A stretch of 64,000 bases of DNA from positions 372,001-436,000 of the forward strand of contig CP087223.1 of assembly GCA_020912385.1 (NCBI GenBank). The letters are read 5' to 3'. The stretch is from Neofusicoccum parvum. Taxonomy: Eukaryota > Ascomycota > Dothideomycetes > Botryosphaeriales > Botryosphaeriaceae. Shown one piece after another: positions 1-11,219 of the stretch. Below the pieces are notes generated by a model. It made no database searches. It was given only the letters and a program-made list of their open reading frames with translations, and had not been told where the DNA came from. A program made the translations under genes and the position numbers. Each line of letters starts with the position of its first letter. Position 1 is the first letter of the stretch.

Positions 1-257
1 AAAGTGTAACTTCAGATAGGTCTCTTCTAATTCAATCACCCGCATCTCGTCTTTGGCGCACTCGTTTACCTCGTCTTTAATTGGAGACATGCGCTCCTCA
101 AGCTTACCTCCATCTCGCTCTTAGTCAGATCCAGGGCGCTTCCAAAATCATCATGTATCTCATCATTTAACTCGGCTAATCGCTCATCTATCTTCTTCTC
201 AAGGCCTACCATTGTTCTGTCATCCCAGCTTTTATCCGCGTTGACCGATTCGTCCAC
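1..257 (-). CDS. partial hypothetical coiled-coil protein, runs off left edge
   Basis: A reading frame on the minus strand encodes charged, heptad-like sequence (for example GLEKKIDERLAELNDEI). The exon appears to begin after a consensus acceptor (gctgacag just right of 257). Near position 100 the frame must shift to continue the coiled coil (LEERMSPIKDEVNECAKDEM) toward position 1, so there is either a short intron or a frameshift. The composition is like that of the broken coiled-coil gene at 36.2-37.1 kb, but no residue-level homology was established. No family is recognised. An upstream exon may lie at 260-550, where an open frame exists, but this is not demonstrated. Confidence 0.35.
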
Positions 258-1179
258 TGTCAGCTCAAAATGAGCTCGGCTGGCTGGGCTGGGCGCGCAA
301 TCTCCCGGACCCAGCGGTCTGCAGCGACGAATGAAAGTATGACTGTAAGGGGACGAGGTCGTCGTGGGGATGCGAGATGACCTGCAGGAACAATGGGTTT
401 CGTTAGCGGACGGAGCAGGCAGACCGAAACCATGGAAATCGCAGCCCCCACTGCAGTGCTGCCGGCAGTGGGAACCCCGCCCACCCAGGCTTCAAGAGCA
501 GCCTTGGCTCTCGAAACGGCCGTACCCATGATGTCAAACCTCGACACCGAGTGGAAACCGGCGTGCCTTGCGAATGTCTAGCAACCGGTTCGGCGTGGTG
601 GTCGAGCAACGCGGCAGCCCGAGTCGGGCCCCTGTGGACACAGCCGGTCGGTGGGCCGCGGACTGCGTCCGGGCGCGTGAACTTACCCTCCCTCCCTCCG
701 GGCTTTGAAATGAGCAGCCCTGGCTCGATGCGAAGAGCTGGGTGTGGGAAGATGCTTACCTGGAGGGCTGTTGATGGGATGTGGGCGAGGAGGATGCTTA
801 CTTCGAGGGCTGTTGATGGAATGTGGGCGAAGAAGGACGAGTCGGAGGGGAGAAGCGAAAGCGGAGAAGCGGAGAAGTGTCGTGGAGGGGATTACATAAG
901 GAGGTAGTCAGCGCGACCTCCGCTTCTCCACACAACACCACCGCCATCGCTGTCGCTCTCACCTCTCCCCGCAACGCCGTTCATCGCAGTCCCTCTCTCT
1001 CAATTTCCCGTCTTCCGTCACCCGACTTTGCCCCGCACCTCCCGTCTCCCGTCTCCCGCCACGTTCTCGCCGGCCGGCACTCTCCCTCGCCCCGGGAGAC
1101 GAGAGTCCGCACCGTAGAACCCCATATCTCCAATATTAAAATTGGCCAATTCAATGTCTACATTTCAACTCATCCGATT
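258..1179. other. intergenic, no supported gene
   Basis: Open frames on both strands here are GC-rich and lack recognisable domains. A near-duplicate sentence of about 40 bp (ggctgttgatggGATGTGGG type) occurs at about 765 and 808. The stretch upstream of 1130 is C/T-rich, as is common before fungal transcription starts. Confidence 0.4.
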
Positions 1180-1229
1180 CGACTCGTATATTCCAACCAG
1201 TGTAGTTCGACTCGTTTGGTACGACTCGT
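1180..1229. promoter_or_regulatory. three palindromic CGACTCGT sites before the Zn2Cys6 gene
   Basis: Three copies of the cluster palindrome lie 126-175 bp before the start codon: TTCGACTCGT ending at 1187, TCGACTCGT at 1207-1215, and the perfect ACGACTCGT at 1221-1229. ACGA-N-TCGT is self-complementary apart from its centre, as expected for a dimeric regulator. Clustering in front of the regulator suggests autoregulation. This is inference from position and repetition only. Confidence 0.55.
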
Positions 1230-1354
1230 ATGCTTACACACTCAGGTATTCTAATCAATACCGTATTTTTCGTCTCTTATAAATTCATAATAGTAGAGTA
1301 GTAATACCAGCTCAGAGTATTGGTACAAATGTTAATCTTCAGACTTTGTTAATC

Positions 1355-3794
1355 ATGTCCACTTCTAGCAATGCCAAATTTCGAACATTGAACAAGACCT
1401 CGGGTCCTAGACCTATTGCAAAGAAACGGCAGTTATTATGGAGAAAGAGGGCTTCAAACGCATGCCAAAATTGCAGAGTTCGGAAGGTCAGATGCAATGT
1501 CGTACCGCATGGTGCGCCTTGCACACACTGCCGTCTGGACAAAGTCGAGTGTGTGGTGTTTGAGCGCCGGAACAGAAGGTGAGTTTGCAGCGGATGTGCA
1601 CACCACCAGCATTTCCCAACCTTTCTCACATGGCTTAGGAAATGGCACGAAGGCACTGTCTCAACCAAAGGCATTGCAGCACCAAGAATCTCACAGTCAG
1701 ACGTCGCAATCCAGGATTGTACAGCCGACGTCGGCGATGGACCCACCGATTCCCATTCCGTGCTTGAAGCCTCGCTGCGCCGCCTTGATGTATTGAACGG
1801 TCTGGATGGCCGTTCATCAGCCCACATCATATCGAATCTACCCCCTTTCGTCAAGCCGTTACCAGCAATACTGGGGCCGGATGAAGTCACGTATTTGGAG
1901 AGCAAAAGAGCGCTTGCAATTCCTGCAGCTTCACTCAGAAGCGAGCTCCTGCGTGGCGCGGTAGACTTCGTGCTCCCACACCTGCCGATTCTAAATCAGA
2001 GCGACTTCCTTAGCAAGGTGGATGCAACTGACGGCAGTCACGGCCAGCTGAGTCTGGTCTTGCTCCACGCGGTTTTCTTCGTCGGATGCCCCTTTGCGAG
2101 TATGCAAACCTTGCAAGAGAGTGGCTATCGGACGCGGAAGGAAGCATCCAGGGATTTCTTCCAGAGAGCAAGGGTAAGTGGCTGCGTATTCGCGGCAAAC
2201 GAGAACTTCACCTTTCCGAAGCATCGCTGATGGGTCTCAGGTTCTCTACGACTTTGGCTATGAGGATGACCGGCTTACTCTTGTTCAATCACTGGTGCTT
2301 CTGACACATTGTGAGCTCCACGAAGACCAGAAGGATGACTGGCACTGGCTGGGCGTTGCTACATCACTCGCTCAGACTGTTGGCCTTCATCGAAATCCCG
2401 AAAGCATGCGCATGGACTCCAGCCAGCGGTCCCTGCGTAAACGGATATGGTGGTCTCTGTACATACGCGACCACCTCATCGCGATGAACCTGCGACAGCC
2501 ATCGCGAATCAAGGAGGGCGACTACGATGTCCCGCTCCTGACCATCGACGACTTCAACATGGATGAACTTCCTGAGACCACAAAGTGCATTCCAGCACAC
2601 TGCATGCTCGCCCGAGACGCGCGCCGCCGGCGGCAAGCAGCAATCCTCTGCATCGAGATGGCGAAGGTATGCGTCTGCATCGAGCACGTTTTGTCCAAGC
2701 AACGTTGCGTGCTGCGAAACCACGGACCGGGGTTCAGCAACAGGGTAAGAACGGCTGCTTTCTCAAAAACGACAAAGGTCGAGCATTGTGACGTTCAAGC
2801 CTGCAGTCTGCAGCTGGAGAAGTGGATCAACGAGATCCCAGACGAAGCGAGGTATCAAAAAAGGCCTTGTGGGGTGCCTGCCATTGATCTTCACCGGGCG
2901 GTACTGCACCTGGCTTTCCATGCCGTCAGTTTGCACAAGTCACTGCTTGAGATGGTCTGTCAGACTGCTCTGTCATCAGCATCCACTGCAGTTTCGGGAG
3001 CTGGAAGTGCGTCAGGGTCAGCCTTCATGGCCCGCTACGATGCTCGCCGCGCCGCTACTTTCATTGCGTCCATAGCGGGGGATCTCGACCGCCTTGATCT
3101 TATCAATTACCTCCCCGCCACTACTGTCTCTGCCCTCGTTGCCGCTATTACGATTCACCTCCTCGACATGAGAACACCAAGGCAGGTGACCCGCGAGAGC
3201 AGTACCCGGAACTTCCGGCACTGTCTGCATGCCTTGCGAGTGCTCAGCTATCGGCACGAAGTGGCCGACCACTCCATCGCTTTCCTCGAAGCCGCCACCC
3301 GGTTCATCCCTGGCGCCGGGATCTTCAACATTCCCCCAACCACCGTGGCCGGCGCACATCGGGCTGGAGCCCACGGTTATGTTCCATCCAGCTCGGCCAT
3401 AACCGAGGTCTCCACCCCACTCCTATCCATCTCCAACAGCGCGGGCAGCGCTACGCCGAGCACTCGCCTATCCACCCACGTCTTCGGTGAAGAGCTCGTC
3501 CGCCGTCTCGAGTCCATCCTCACGGCCGACGACTTCGACGAGGACTGCAGCTCGGAGTTTGATCGCCTGCCCACGGATTGCTGCGCCTCCCCACCGGCTT
3601 CGACTTCTCATACCCAAGTCTCCGGCCTCTCCATGGACGGAGATGGGCCTTCGATGGCCAAGGCGTGCGCTGGAACGGCGGTCCAGTCACCCGAGTCCGT
3701 CGAAGTGAACTTCGAGAGCTGGCTTAATATGGAGGAGATGTCTTCTGGGCCAGGCAGCCCTTGGGTGCGGGCGGGGAGCGCTGCAGGCGTGTGA
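1355..3794 (+). CDS. Zn2Cys6 transcription factor, cutinase-TF/Far-like
   Basis: Three exons fit exactly: 1355-1578, 1639-2173 and 2241-3794 (introns of 60 and 67 bp), giving about 770 aa. The N-terminal binuclear zinc cluster has Cys37, 40, 47, 56, 59 and 66 with CX2CX6CX8CX2CX6C spacing, preceded by basic residues. The middle homology domain follows (hydrophobic segment at DFVLPHLPILNQSDF, then DWHWLGVATSLAQTVGLHR and RIWWSLYIRDHL), typical of the CTF1/FarA group that controls lipid and cutin catabolism. The Ser/Thr/Pro-rich C-terminus looks like an activation region. A short upstream ORF (1329-1352) ends just before the chosen ATG. It sits at the edge of the catabolic cluster with three copies of the shared palindrome upstream, so it is the likely pathway regulator. 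Family assignment is strong; target assignment is inference. Confidence 0.88.
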
Positions 3795-4396
3795 AGAGAT
3801 AATGAGCAGGCATGAAAGGAACAAAGGGATAGCGTGCTGCGCTTACAGGCATGCTTCATTCAATCCACGCTTCTTGTCCTGTGCTGTTCCCGCCTCTACA
3901 GGAGCTCTATTTTCTGGTTGTGAGTTTTGATGATGCAGCATAGACCTTGACTATTGTGTGTGACCTCTGCTTTGGCTTGGACAGTATAGGATGCTGGGAA
4001 GTAGCGGAGAAGTATCAGTGCTGAATGCTCTTTATGCCTGGAAATATCAGACAATCTTGCGCACGTCGAATATGGTTGGACTGAAGCGAAGCATATATAC
4101 CCTGCCGCTTTCTTCGTCTCTTGGGGGCTTTAAACAGTTGAAAGTATCTTAAATAGATTTAACTTTTTGGGAAACACGAGAGAGTAAACTTGCTAAAACT
4201 CAATATACGCAAATGGAGTCACATGGAGGGACTAAAGCTTCCATGGAAGCAGCCTGAACTCAACGGTTTAAACTTACGTACGAAGAGTTAGAACCGAGAC
4301 CGTGATCCAGACAGGGAGAAGAACAGAAGCCAGCCCACGGAAGCCGACTGAGACAAGCCCCAGGAACGCGACCGCCAATGGTTCGTGAAGAATGAG
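3795..4396. other. intergenic, no gene seen
   Basis: This is the 3' flank of the regulator. No long or conserved frame is seen. It becomes AT-rich toward the retrotransposon relic that follows. Confidence 0.5.
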
Positions 4397-4761
4397 GACC
4401 GCCATAAGTTAGCAGTCAGCACCTACCGTGGCCGGGAATCTTTTAACGTCACGTTAATGGGTTACGTCAAATACGTGCAGGATGTCTAGAGGCAGTTGGA
4501 CACGATTCTCAGGGAGCACCGCAGGTTCTGTCGCGTCTACATCGACGATATAAAACCTTCGACAAACTCCATGAACAAGGCAAGCTCGGATGGACTAAAA
4601 GGCATACAGCATTATTCGTAGTCCGGAGATGGATCAACAAGAATGGGCAATGAGTCGAGAAGCCACGCGCAGTAGTCGACATACGCGGACTGAACAAGAT
4701 CTATCAGAAAGATTCATACCCGCTTCCAAGCCAAGAAGACATCATGAGCGCCATACGCGGA
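4397..4761 (+). mobile_element. degenerate Ty3/Gypsy reverse-transcriptase relic, segments permuted
   Basis: Frame 4397-4551 reads as the middle of a Gypsy RT: DRHKLAVSTYRG, then FNVTLMGY and the catalytic-box homologue YIDDI, with one in-frame stop. Frame 4569-4761 reads as the N-terminal RT part: LHEQGKLGWTKRHTALFVV, a stop, then AVVDIRGLNKI and DSYPLPSQEDIMSAIRG. In intact Gypsy polyproteins the RGLNKI/YPLP segment precedes the FNVTLMGY/YxDD segment, so the order here is reversed although both lie on the same strand. No LTRs, integrase or RNase H were found alongside. This is a dead fragment. Confidence 0.75.
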
Positions 4762-4762
4762 A

Positions 4763-5451
4763 CGGGATAAAATAGAATCTATACCAAACGCGTTTCAAAT
4801 AGCACTCTACACATTTCTGCAATAAAATCCACATATATAGGCACCTGTAGGGGCTAATAATGGCCGCCTACATTAATTGCAAATGGTGTAGGAGTGTAAG
4901 ATGTGGTTTAGCCCGGCCTAAATAATAAGACTTAGTAAAGTGTTATAAAAATCTATACCTTCCGACTAGTAGGTATAGCAAAATCTATATATGCCGTGCT
5001 TTCCACTCGGCCGCTCCTGCTCGCTTTAAATATATACTACTCTTTACGGCCTCTCTTTCCTATCTTTATCTTCCTTCTTTTTTTTTATCTTATTCTTATC
5101 TAGTCCTTCTAATAACGCGGTATCCTACTAATATATTCTTAAATATACTCCTTTAATACGCCCTCGATGAAGTAAGTTATAGGCGAGGTAAGATAAGTAA
5201 GGTAGGCGACGTAGGATAAGTAAGATAAGACGTAGTAGAATCTATACGTTTATAGCGAGGCGTTATAGAATCCATACCTCCTCCGCTCCGCCATGCGGCG
5301 CGGAGCGGACACGTAGTGGCTAGGATTAGGCGTGGCTTGTATATGAATATGACGTATATGCGTCTGCATACGCTAGTAGGTGTGGATTTTGTCACAGAGG
5401 TGTGCAGAGTGCTATATTACATGCATGTGGTGTAGATTCTGTATTTTGCCG
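4763..5451. mobile_element. TA-type inverted-repeat element, copy 1
   Basis: The left end (CGGGATAAAATAGAATCTAT) and right end (TGTAGATTCTGTATTTTGCCG) are inverted repeats over about 50 bp, including the inner match gtgtagagtgctat/gtgcagagtgctat. The same termini recur at 25.9-26.4 and 47.0-47.5 kb. The interior is AT-rich with no transposase. The right end is followed by TA. It lies directly against the Gypsy relic, so it may have inserted into it. Confidence 0.65.
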
Positions 5452-5689
5452 TACGCTGAAGCCGTTACATAACGGTAGTCAACGTCCCACTCAGCTGTTG
5501 CAAGCGGACGAACGCATTCATGTTCAATTCCGCCGCGACCTCGAGCCTCCAAGCTCATCCACGACGGTGGACACTAACATCCGTCAGGCAGAGGAACGGG
5601 CAATACTCTAGGAAGACCTGGTTCACGAAGAGAAAAGGAGAAAGGAAAGACAACGGTAGTCCATTGAATGGCGTATGTCTATCTAGCCC
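5452..5689. other. short gap, no recognised gene
   Basis: A charged open frame (QADERIHVQFRRDLEP...) runs here but matches nothing recognised. It may be more of the interrupted retroelement. Confidence 0.3.
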
Positions 5690-7900
5690 CCCTACTGGAC
5701 CATGTCAATAGTTTTGCCTGTAATCCAGCCCACTCCATCTCCTTCAGCTCGCTCCTCTTGATATTTCCACTAATGGTCTTTGGAAGGAAATGAAGACCCA
5801 CAAACTGCAAAAGGCGAGGATACTTGTAAGGCGACACGTTGCGCTTGCAGAAGTCCTGGATTCCCGCTTTCAACGCCTCCATGTCCGGCCTGGAGGCATA
5901 CTCAGGTGAGAGGACCATAGAAGCCTTGACCGCCACGCCCCTCTCCGGGATCAGGCGAGGTGACTACCGCGGATTCAACCTCGAATGGCGTTGCAATTCA
6001 TATTAGCAGACCGAGACCTTCGTGTGGCGAGTAAAGCCGCGCTCACCAATGTGTTAAGATTCTTCCGAGTACATTTCCAGTTGACTCATTATTGCTAATT
6101 TATTTTCTCCTCTTCAATTGTTATTATTTACATACGTCTGCTTTTTTCTTTCTCCTCAGCAATTCCTTCTTGTACACAGAACTCGTCGAATAATTCACTT
6201 CACCACGTTCCATAACACAATACGACAACCAACCAAATCGATCACGTCATCCAACTGGCCGACAAAGATGAAGCATCCATCGCCGTCCCTCCAGCCCCTG
6301 TCCCCAGGGAGGTGCCACGACCAGCCCTGAATCCTTCTTCGCGGACCGCTCGACCATCCCATCCGCACGCAGACACCTGGCACCGATCCCAAAGAACCCC
6401 CCGGCGCGGTCGTCCTCGCACAGCACAGCCAAGCCACCCTCCACGCCGTCAACAGCCTCCGCCGCATCCGCGTCCACGACACGAAGCGTGCCGCCAGGCG
6501 CCGGCTTGCCCATGGACGCGGCCTTCACCGGCACGCCTGGGACGTTGCCGCACAGCGCAAGGTCTCGGTCTGGCCGCAGGCCTCGCGGACGGTGAGGCCG
6601 CCGGTCAGCTGCCGGAACACCGTGGGTGGCGCGCAGGGCGTGGTGGTGGGGAATGGGTGCAGCGTGTCGGGCAGCTGCTGTCCCCCCGCCGGCGGCGGTT
6701 CGCTTGCCTTGCTCGGATGGGTTGCAGCACAGCTTCCCCGGCTGCAAGGCCAGCCACGCTTCTCCCGTTGTTGCGTGCGCTGCGGCTGGGCTCGAGACCG
6801 TGGCGGTGGGGCGGGGAGAGGGGATGCTGACTGAGCGGGTAAGATATCGGCGTGTGGACGACCATCTTGGAGAGTTCGGTGGTCCCGAACGTGAAGTGTT
6901 CTCACTGGCGATTTGAGCTTCCATTCTGAAAAAAAAACTGTTAACTTGTACGCTCCCAGGTCTGTGCTGGAGCGCAATTTTCCCCGCAAAGAATTTTCCC
7001 TCTAAACCTCGGTCTAGAGCTAATATCGTCATCTTATTAGATAATTAACTAGTACAATTACATAGAATCTTTAAAAGTAAACCTCAAAGTAGGGCAAATA
7101 AACAGCCAAATTTAAGAGCTTATTTATAATTATAGAAATTACATAGATCTATGAAGAACTACTTACTATAGCGCCCCCCCTTTTTTTTAACGAAGTAGCG
7201 ATAGCTTATGGCAACGTAGCTAAAGCTGACTAGATTTATGGGCGCGGGGAGCACAGACCTGAGAGCGCAGGAGTTAACAGTTTTTTCGGAGTGGAAGCTC
7301 AGATCGCCAGTGAGAGTACATCATGCACTTCTCGTTGGCTTTGCGGCGGATACGGCCTCGTTTGCGGGAATCTCGTCCAGCAGCGAAGAGTAAGAGGTGA
7401 CTGGAGCCGGCACCCTCCTCCCTCCGCCCCGTAGCACGGGCTCGACGCCGGGACACGCGGCCCTGACTTCGAGCGATTCAGCAACGCTCACTTCGTCTCC
7501 GACAAAGGTCGCTGCCCTCGAACCGCGGACTCGGCGCTCGATCTCGTGGGGGACAAGCAGGGGCTGACGGTGACCGGCGCGCATGGCGGCGCAGATGACC
7601 TACCTTTCCCCACGGTCGTCAGCTGTGATCCGCGCAGTTCGGTGGAGCACACGCCCTTCCGGAATGCCCAGGAGAAGGGCAACCATCCTGTCTCCCGCCG
7701 CCAGGCCCAGGCGCTGCACCATCACGGCCGCGCGGTGCGGTTGCCGGCTGAAGTGGCTGAAGGTCAAGATGCGTTCCTCGCCCAACCCCTGGGAGACTCT
7801 GTGGATTGCAGGCGTCTGCGGTGACTCGTCAGCCCGGTGGTCAAGGACATCTTCCGCAAAGTTGAAGTGGGTGGACCGGGTGAGGGTGTTATGGTATTGC
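5690..7900 (-). pseudogene. acyl-CoA synthetase (AMP-binding) pseudogene
   Basis: Collinear pieces of an ANL-family acyl-CoA synthetase run right to left in different frames: N-terminus FNFAEDVLDHRADESPQTPA (about 7.87 kb), LVPHEIERRVRGSRAATFVG (about 7.55 kb), a P-loop region reading FTFGTTELSKMVVHTPISYP across the MITE insertion, REACGQTETL (about 6.58 kb), GKPAPGGTLRVVD (about 6.5 kb), and the C-terminal domain ending TISGNIKRSELKEMEW (about 5.76 kb). In the last motif the near-universal A10 lysine (GK) is Asn. Frameshifts, internal deletions, a MITE at 6900-7315 and about 200 bp of unrelated DNA near 6.0-6.2 kb show it is dead. The original enzyme would have activated a carboxylate as its CoA thioester, fitting a degradation pathway. 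Confidence 0.85.
6900..7315. mobile_element. 416-bp MITE inserted in the acyl-CoA synthetase
   Basis: Perfect terminal TCTCACTGGCGAT and a total inverted repeat of about 45 bp (continuing through TGAGCTTCCA and the inner GTTAAC) bound this AT-rich insert. The flanks are GTGT (6896-6899) and GTAC (7316-7319), an imperfect short duplication. Removing the insert and one flank rejoins the synthetase frame exactly at the ...MMY/FTFG... junction, which proves it is an insertion. It contains no transposase. The superfamily is not assigned. Confidence 0.85.
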
Positions 7901-8028
7901 GGGTGGCGGTTCCAGGGGTGTTTTACAGCTTTACATGCGGGTGCTTTACTGTATCGCGCGGTTGCCTGGGCGTGGCTGACGGCCAGAGCTGGTTTCTGTT
8001 GATCCGTGCTGCCGAGCCATGAGCAGGG

Positions 8029-8073
8029 ACGAGTCGTTAGTCGCATCGTCGGCTGCGGAGCTTTACGACTCGT
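8029..8073. promoter_or_regulatory. two perfect ACGA(C/G)TCGT palindromes upstream of the synthetase
   Basis: ACGAGTCGT occurs at 8029-8037 and ACGACTCGT at 8065-8073, just upstream of the minus-strand synthetase. They are followed by short CACGACATCG repeats to about 8120. The same palindrome precedes the regulator, BVMO-1, the P450 and the dioxygenase/BVMO-2 pair. Confidence 0.55.
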
Positions 8074-8441
8074 ACAGCACGACATCGCACACCACGACAT
8101 CGTACACCACGACCGACTCCGACGCAGCTTGATCTTCGCTTTCCGCTACTGACTGCTTCTTCGCAATGACGCAGAGGTAAGTTTGAGTTTCCAGCGCATT
8201 GCTGGTGCGCAGTACGCCGGTTGCACCTTGACCTGCATCATCCCTGAACACTGTTTGGCAGAGTTGAACGCCGGCTTGGAACTTGGCATGGATGTCTGCA
8301 ACTGTGCATTCTATCCTCCACAGCTAACTACAGCCCTTGCCGAGGAAGTCGGCTGAAACCGCCAAGCAGCGCCATGGTCTTTCTATCACTCCAATAGGAA
8401 ACTACATGAAATTGCCACGGAAAACGCCCCGCGAAGCACCG

Positions 8442-10929
8442 TCAGGCAAGTACTTCCTGGCCAATCTCATCGACACCCACAAGCGTTGCGCCAGCAAAAA
8501 CGCCCTGTCTGTCTCCGTTCGGCGCCGTGACATCGAGGGCTCCGACTTTCTTGCTCGAGCGCCTGATCCACTCCGGCGGCTCCTCTGCTGTCGCCAGCCG
8601 AGCTGACTCCTTCGTCGGCACTGGACGACCGTCGTCCCACGGCACCGAGCCGTCGTAGAACCGCGCATCCAGAGCGTCGACGCGGAAGTAGGGAGCCATG
8701 TCCGAGTCGGGATCCCTCTCGCGCCGGGTGAACCCCCGTCCCATGAAGGCAAACATGTTGTGCTGCAGCACCGGCTCAGTCGACGGATAGGCGGGGGGAG
8801 GGTCGCATGCGTACCTTGTTCATGTAGCGGATATCATAGTCCTCCCACCGGGGCTCGCGGACAACCTCCTGGAAATGGAGGCCGCTGCCGGGCCAGATGG
8901 CCGTGATGCGGCCGTTCTTGTCTTTGTCTGCGTGTTGGAGAGAAGAGTCAAGGCGCGATCCAGCAGCCGGACGGGGGTTCCACTCACACCAGCTGCTGCA
9001 GTTGCCCTCCCACACCGTCCCGTGCAGGACCGTCTGCGTGTGGACGTTGAATGCGTCGGTGACGTCCTGCCGCGGCGCGATCGACCGGATGTCGTCGGTC
9101 TGGATCTTGCGGACCATCTTGACGGCCAGGTCGGCCACCGCCATCAGCGACGCCGTCACCGACCCCGCAAAGACGGGCCAGCTGGGGCCGAAGAAGGTCA
9201 GCCAGTTGGGGAACCCGGGGCACCCGACGCCCAGGTAGCCGTCGGGTCTTTCCCGCCACTTCTCGGCCAGCGAAACGCCGTGCTGTCCGACCAGCTTGTA
9301 GTGGGGGCGGAAGGCTTTTGCCCTAGGTCAGCCAGCCGGCTCTGAGTCCGTCGGGCATCACTCACTCGTGTCAAAGCCCGTTGCAAACACCACGGTGTCG
9401 CACTTCACCTCCGTGCCGTCCTTCCCGACGACACCGTCCGGAGTCAGTCGGACCACCGAGGTAAAGTGGACGTCGACGTTCGGCTGGCCAACGGCCTTCA
9501 TGAATTGGGAGCCCTGTCTCGACGGTCAGAAAGCGGATTCGCCCGCGCAACGGCGGCTAATGCAACAGACCGGAGACACCCTCCTGCAGCCGTACCCGAA
9601 GCGAGGCGTGAACCCGTCCACCAGGTCATCTCGCCCCAGCGCGTCCTTCATCAGCGCCGCCGCCGCCTAGGTGTAGAGCTCGAATCAGCGATGGAAGGCT
9701 TCCCGACTCCAGGCTGCATACCTCCGCCGCTTGCTTCTGCTCGGGTGCCGCCACGAACATGGACTTCCACATCCCGTTGACCGGGCACTCGTGCTTCCGC
9801 GCCTCCGCCACCAGCTCATCCAAGTTCTCGCGCATCCGCCTGCGCTGCGACGGGGTCCCTGCGGCGTCACATCAGCAATCCTGCGCCGCGGGCGGACCTG
9901 GGGCGGGTGCGTACACTCCAACTGCGGCAATCACGTCAGCAGTTTCCCCAGCGCGTGTTCCGCGGGAGGGGCATTACACTCGGCGGATCCGGCATCCCAG
10001 ACGACAGCCACGTCTTGCTGCGGACAAAGACGTGCAGCCGCGCGACGTGCGGCTGCATCCCCGGCACCGTCTGCACCGCGCTCGCGCCGTTGCCAACCAC
10101 CACCACGGTGCGGCCCTTCCACTCGCCCGCGCCGAAGCCGGCCGGCCACTGCGCGGTGTGGACGACGCGGCCCCTGAACGCGGCCAGGCCGTCGATGCTG
10201 GGCACGATGGGGTTGTTCAGTAGGCCTGCCGCTTGCAGCAGGACGTCCTGGCGCCGTCAGCGTTCTGGGGGAGCGGTGCGGGGCCGCGGACGTACGCAGG
10301 AGTCCTGGATCTCCTCCACGCTGCCGTCCAGGTAGACCTTCTCGATCGTGACGGCCCATTTGCCGGCGGCGTCGTCCCAGACGGCCGCGGCGACGCGGTG
10401 GTTGAACTTCATGAGCTTCCGCAGGTCGAAGACCCGGCAGACGCGGTCGAGGTACTGCCAGATCGACTCGGCTTTGGAGTAGAACTCGGGCCACTCGGGC
10501 TGGCGGGCGGGTCAGCGCGGCGGGGAGGAAGGGGCGGGGAGACGGACGTTCAGGGCGAAGGGGTACACGTAGGAGTGCGACGGCACGTCGCAGGCGCAGT
10601 TGGGGTAGCGGTTCTCGAGCTTGGGCGGGTTGCGTCAGCTCGGGGCCGGACGGGGGAGACTGCCGCGCTCACCCATGCACCGCCGATTTCGCCGTTCTTC
10701 TCGTAGATGGTGTGCTGGAGGTCGCGCGTCGTCAGCGTGCCGCACTGCCGGTAGGATAGGCCAGACTTGCCTCGACGTTTTCGAGCTCCCGCTGCAGTCG
10801 ATATGCAAGAAGGATGCCGCTGAACCCCGCGCCGATGGTTATGACACGCATGCGGCGGTTCTTCGGGTCATGGTAGGTTGTGTCGGGGACAAAGTACCCT
10901 TCGGCATTGGTGTGGTGTGGGAGATCCAT
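8442..10929 (-). CDS. Baeyer-Villiger monooxygenase 1 (FAD/NADPH)
   Basis: Twelve exons joined by short introns keep one frame of about 636 aa: 10929-10771, 10714-10673, 10619-10548, 10499-10296, 10247-9980, 9921-9898, 9858-9722, 9666-9571, 9513-9366, 9314-8988, 8927-8815 and 8762-8442. Intron 1 is GC-AG (AG|GCAAGT). Intron 6 is only 39 bp and is the least certain. The FAD Rossmann motif is GAGFSG (33-38), followed by [11 protein letters not shown]. The type I BVMO fingerprint FxGxxxHxxxWP is present as [12 protein letters not shown] (183-194). The second dinucleotide fold is GNGASA (211-216). The enzyme inserts oxygen next to a ketone to give an ester or lactone, using NADPH and O2. It lies between the dead synthetase and dehydrogenase and has the cluster palindrome 128 bp upstream. 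The substrate is unknown. It is one of two BVMOs in the cluster. Confidence 0.88.
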
Positions 10930-11056
10930 CCAGGCAGTCGTGGCGGGGACGGTACTGCTCACTGGGCAAGGCACGGGAAAGGCGCCGTTTATAGACGACT
11001 CGGGGCTCCCCAGTGCAGCACGCAGCGCTGGGGCTCGGCTCGCGGTGGCTTTCTGT

Positions 11057-11065
11057 ACGACTCGT
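11057..11065. promoter_or_regulatory. perfect ACGACTCGT palindrome between BVMO-1 and the dehydrogenase relic
   Basis: One exact copy lies 128 bp before the BVMO-1 start and about 200 bp before the divergent dehydrogenase relic, so it could serve both promoters. Confidence 0.5.
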
Positions 11066-11219
11066 AGCATGCGATGCCATTGCCGAGGAAGTGCTCGGCC
11101 GCTCGTTCAAGGGCCGCCGCGGCCCGGGCTGCTGAAGTTTACGCACCGCCCACTGTATTCGCTCGCCCTCGCACTGTCCGATGCTCACGATGGCCGTGTT
11201 TGCGGGGCTTCTGAAGCGC

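Noticed and set aside
9859..9897. BVMO-1 as a pseudogene because of an in-frame stop near 9.88 kb
   Set aside because: A 39-bp GT-AG intron removes the stop and keeps the frame, and all other eleven exons join cleanly; the short intron still needs cDNA proof.
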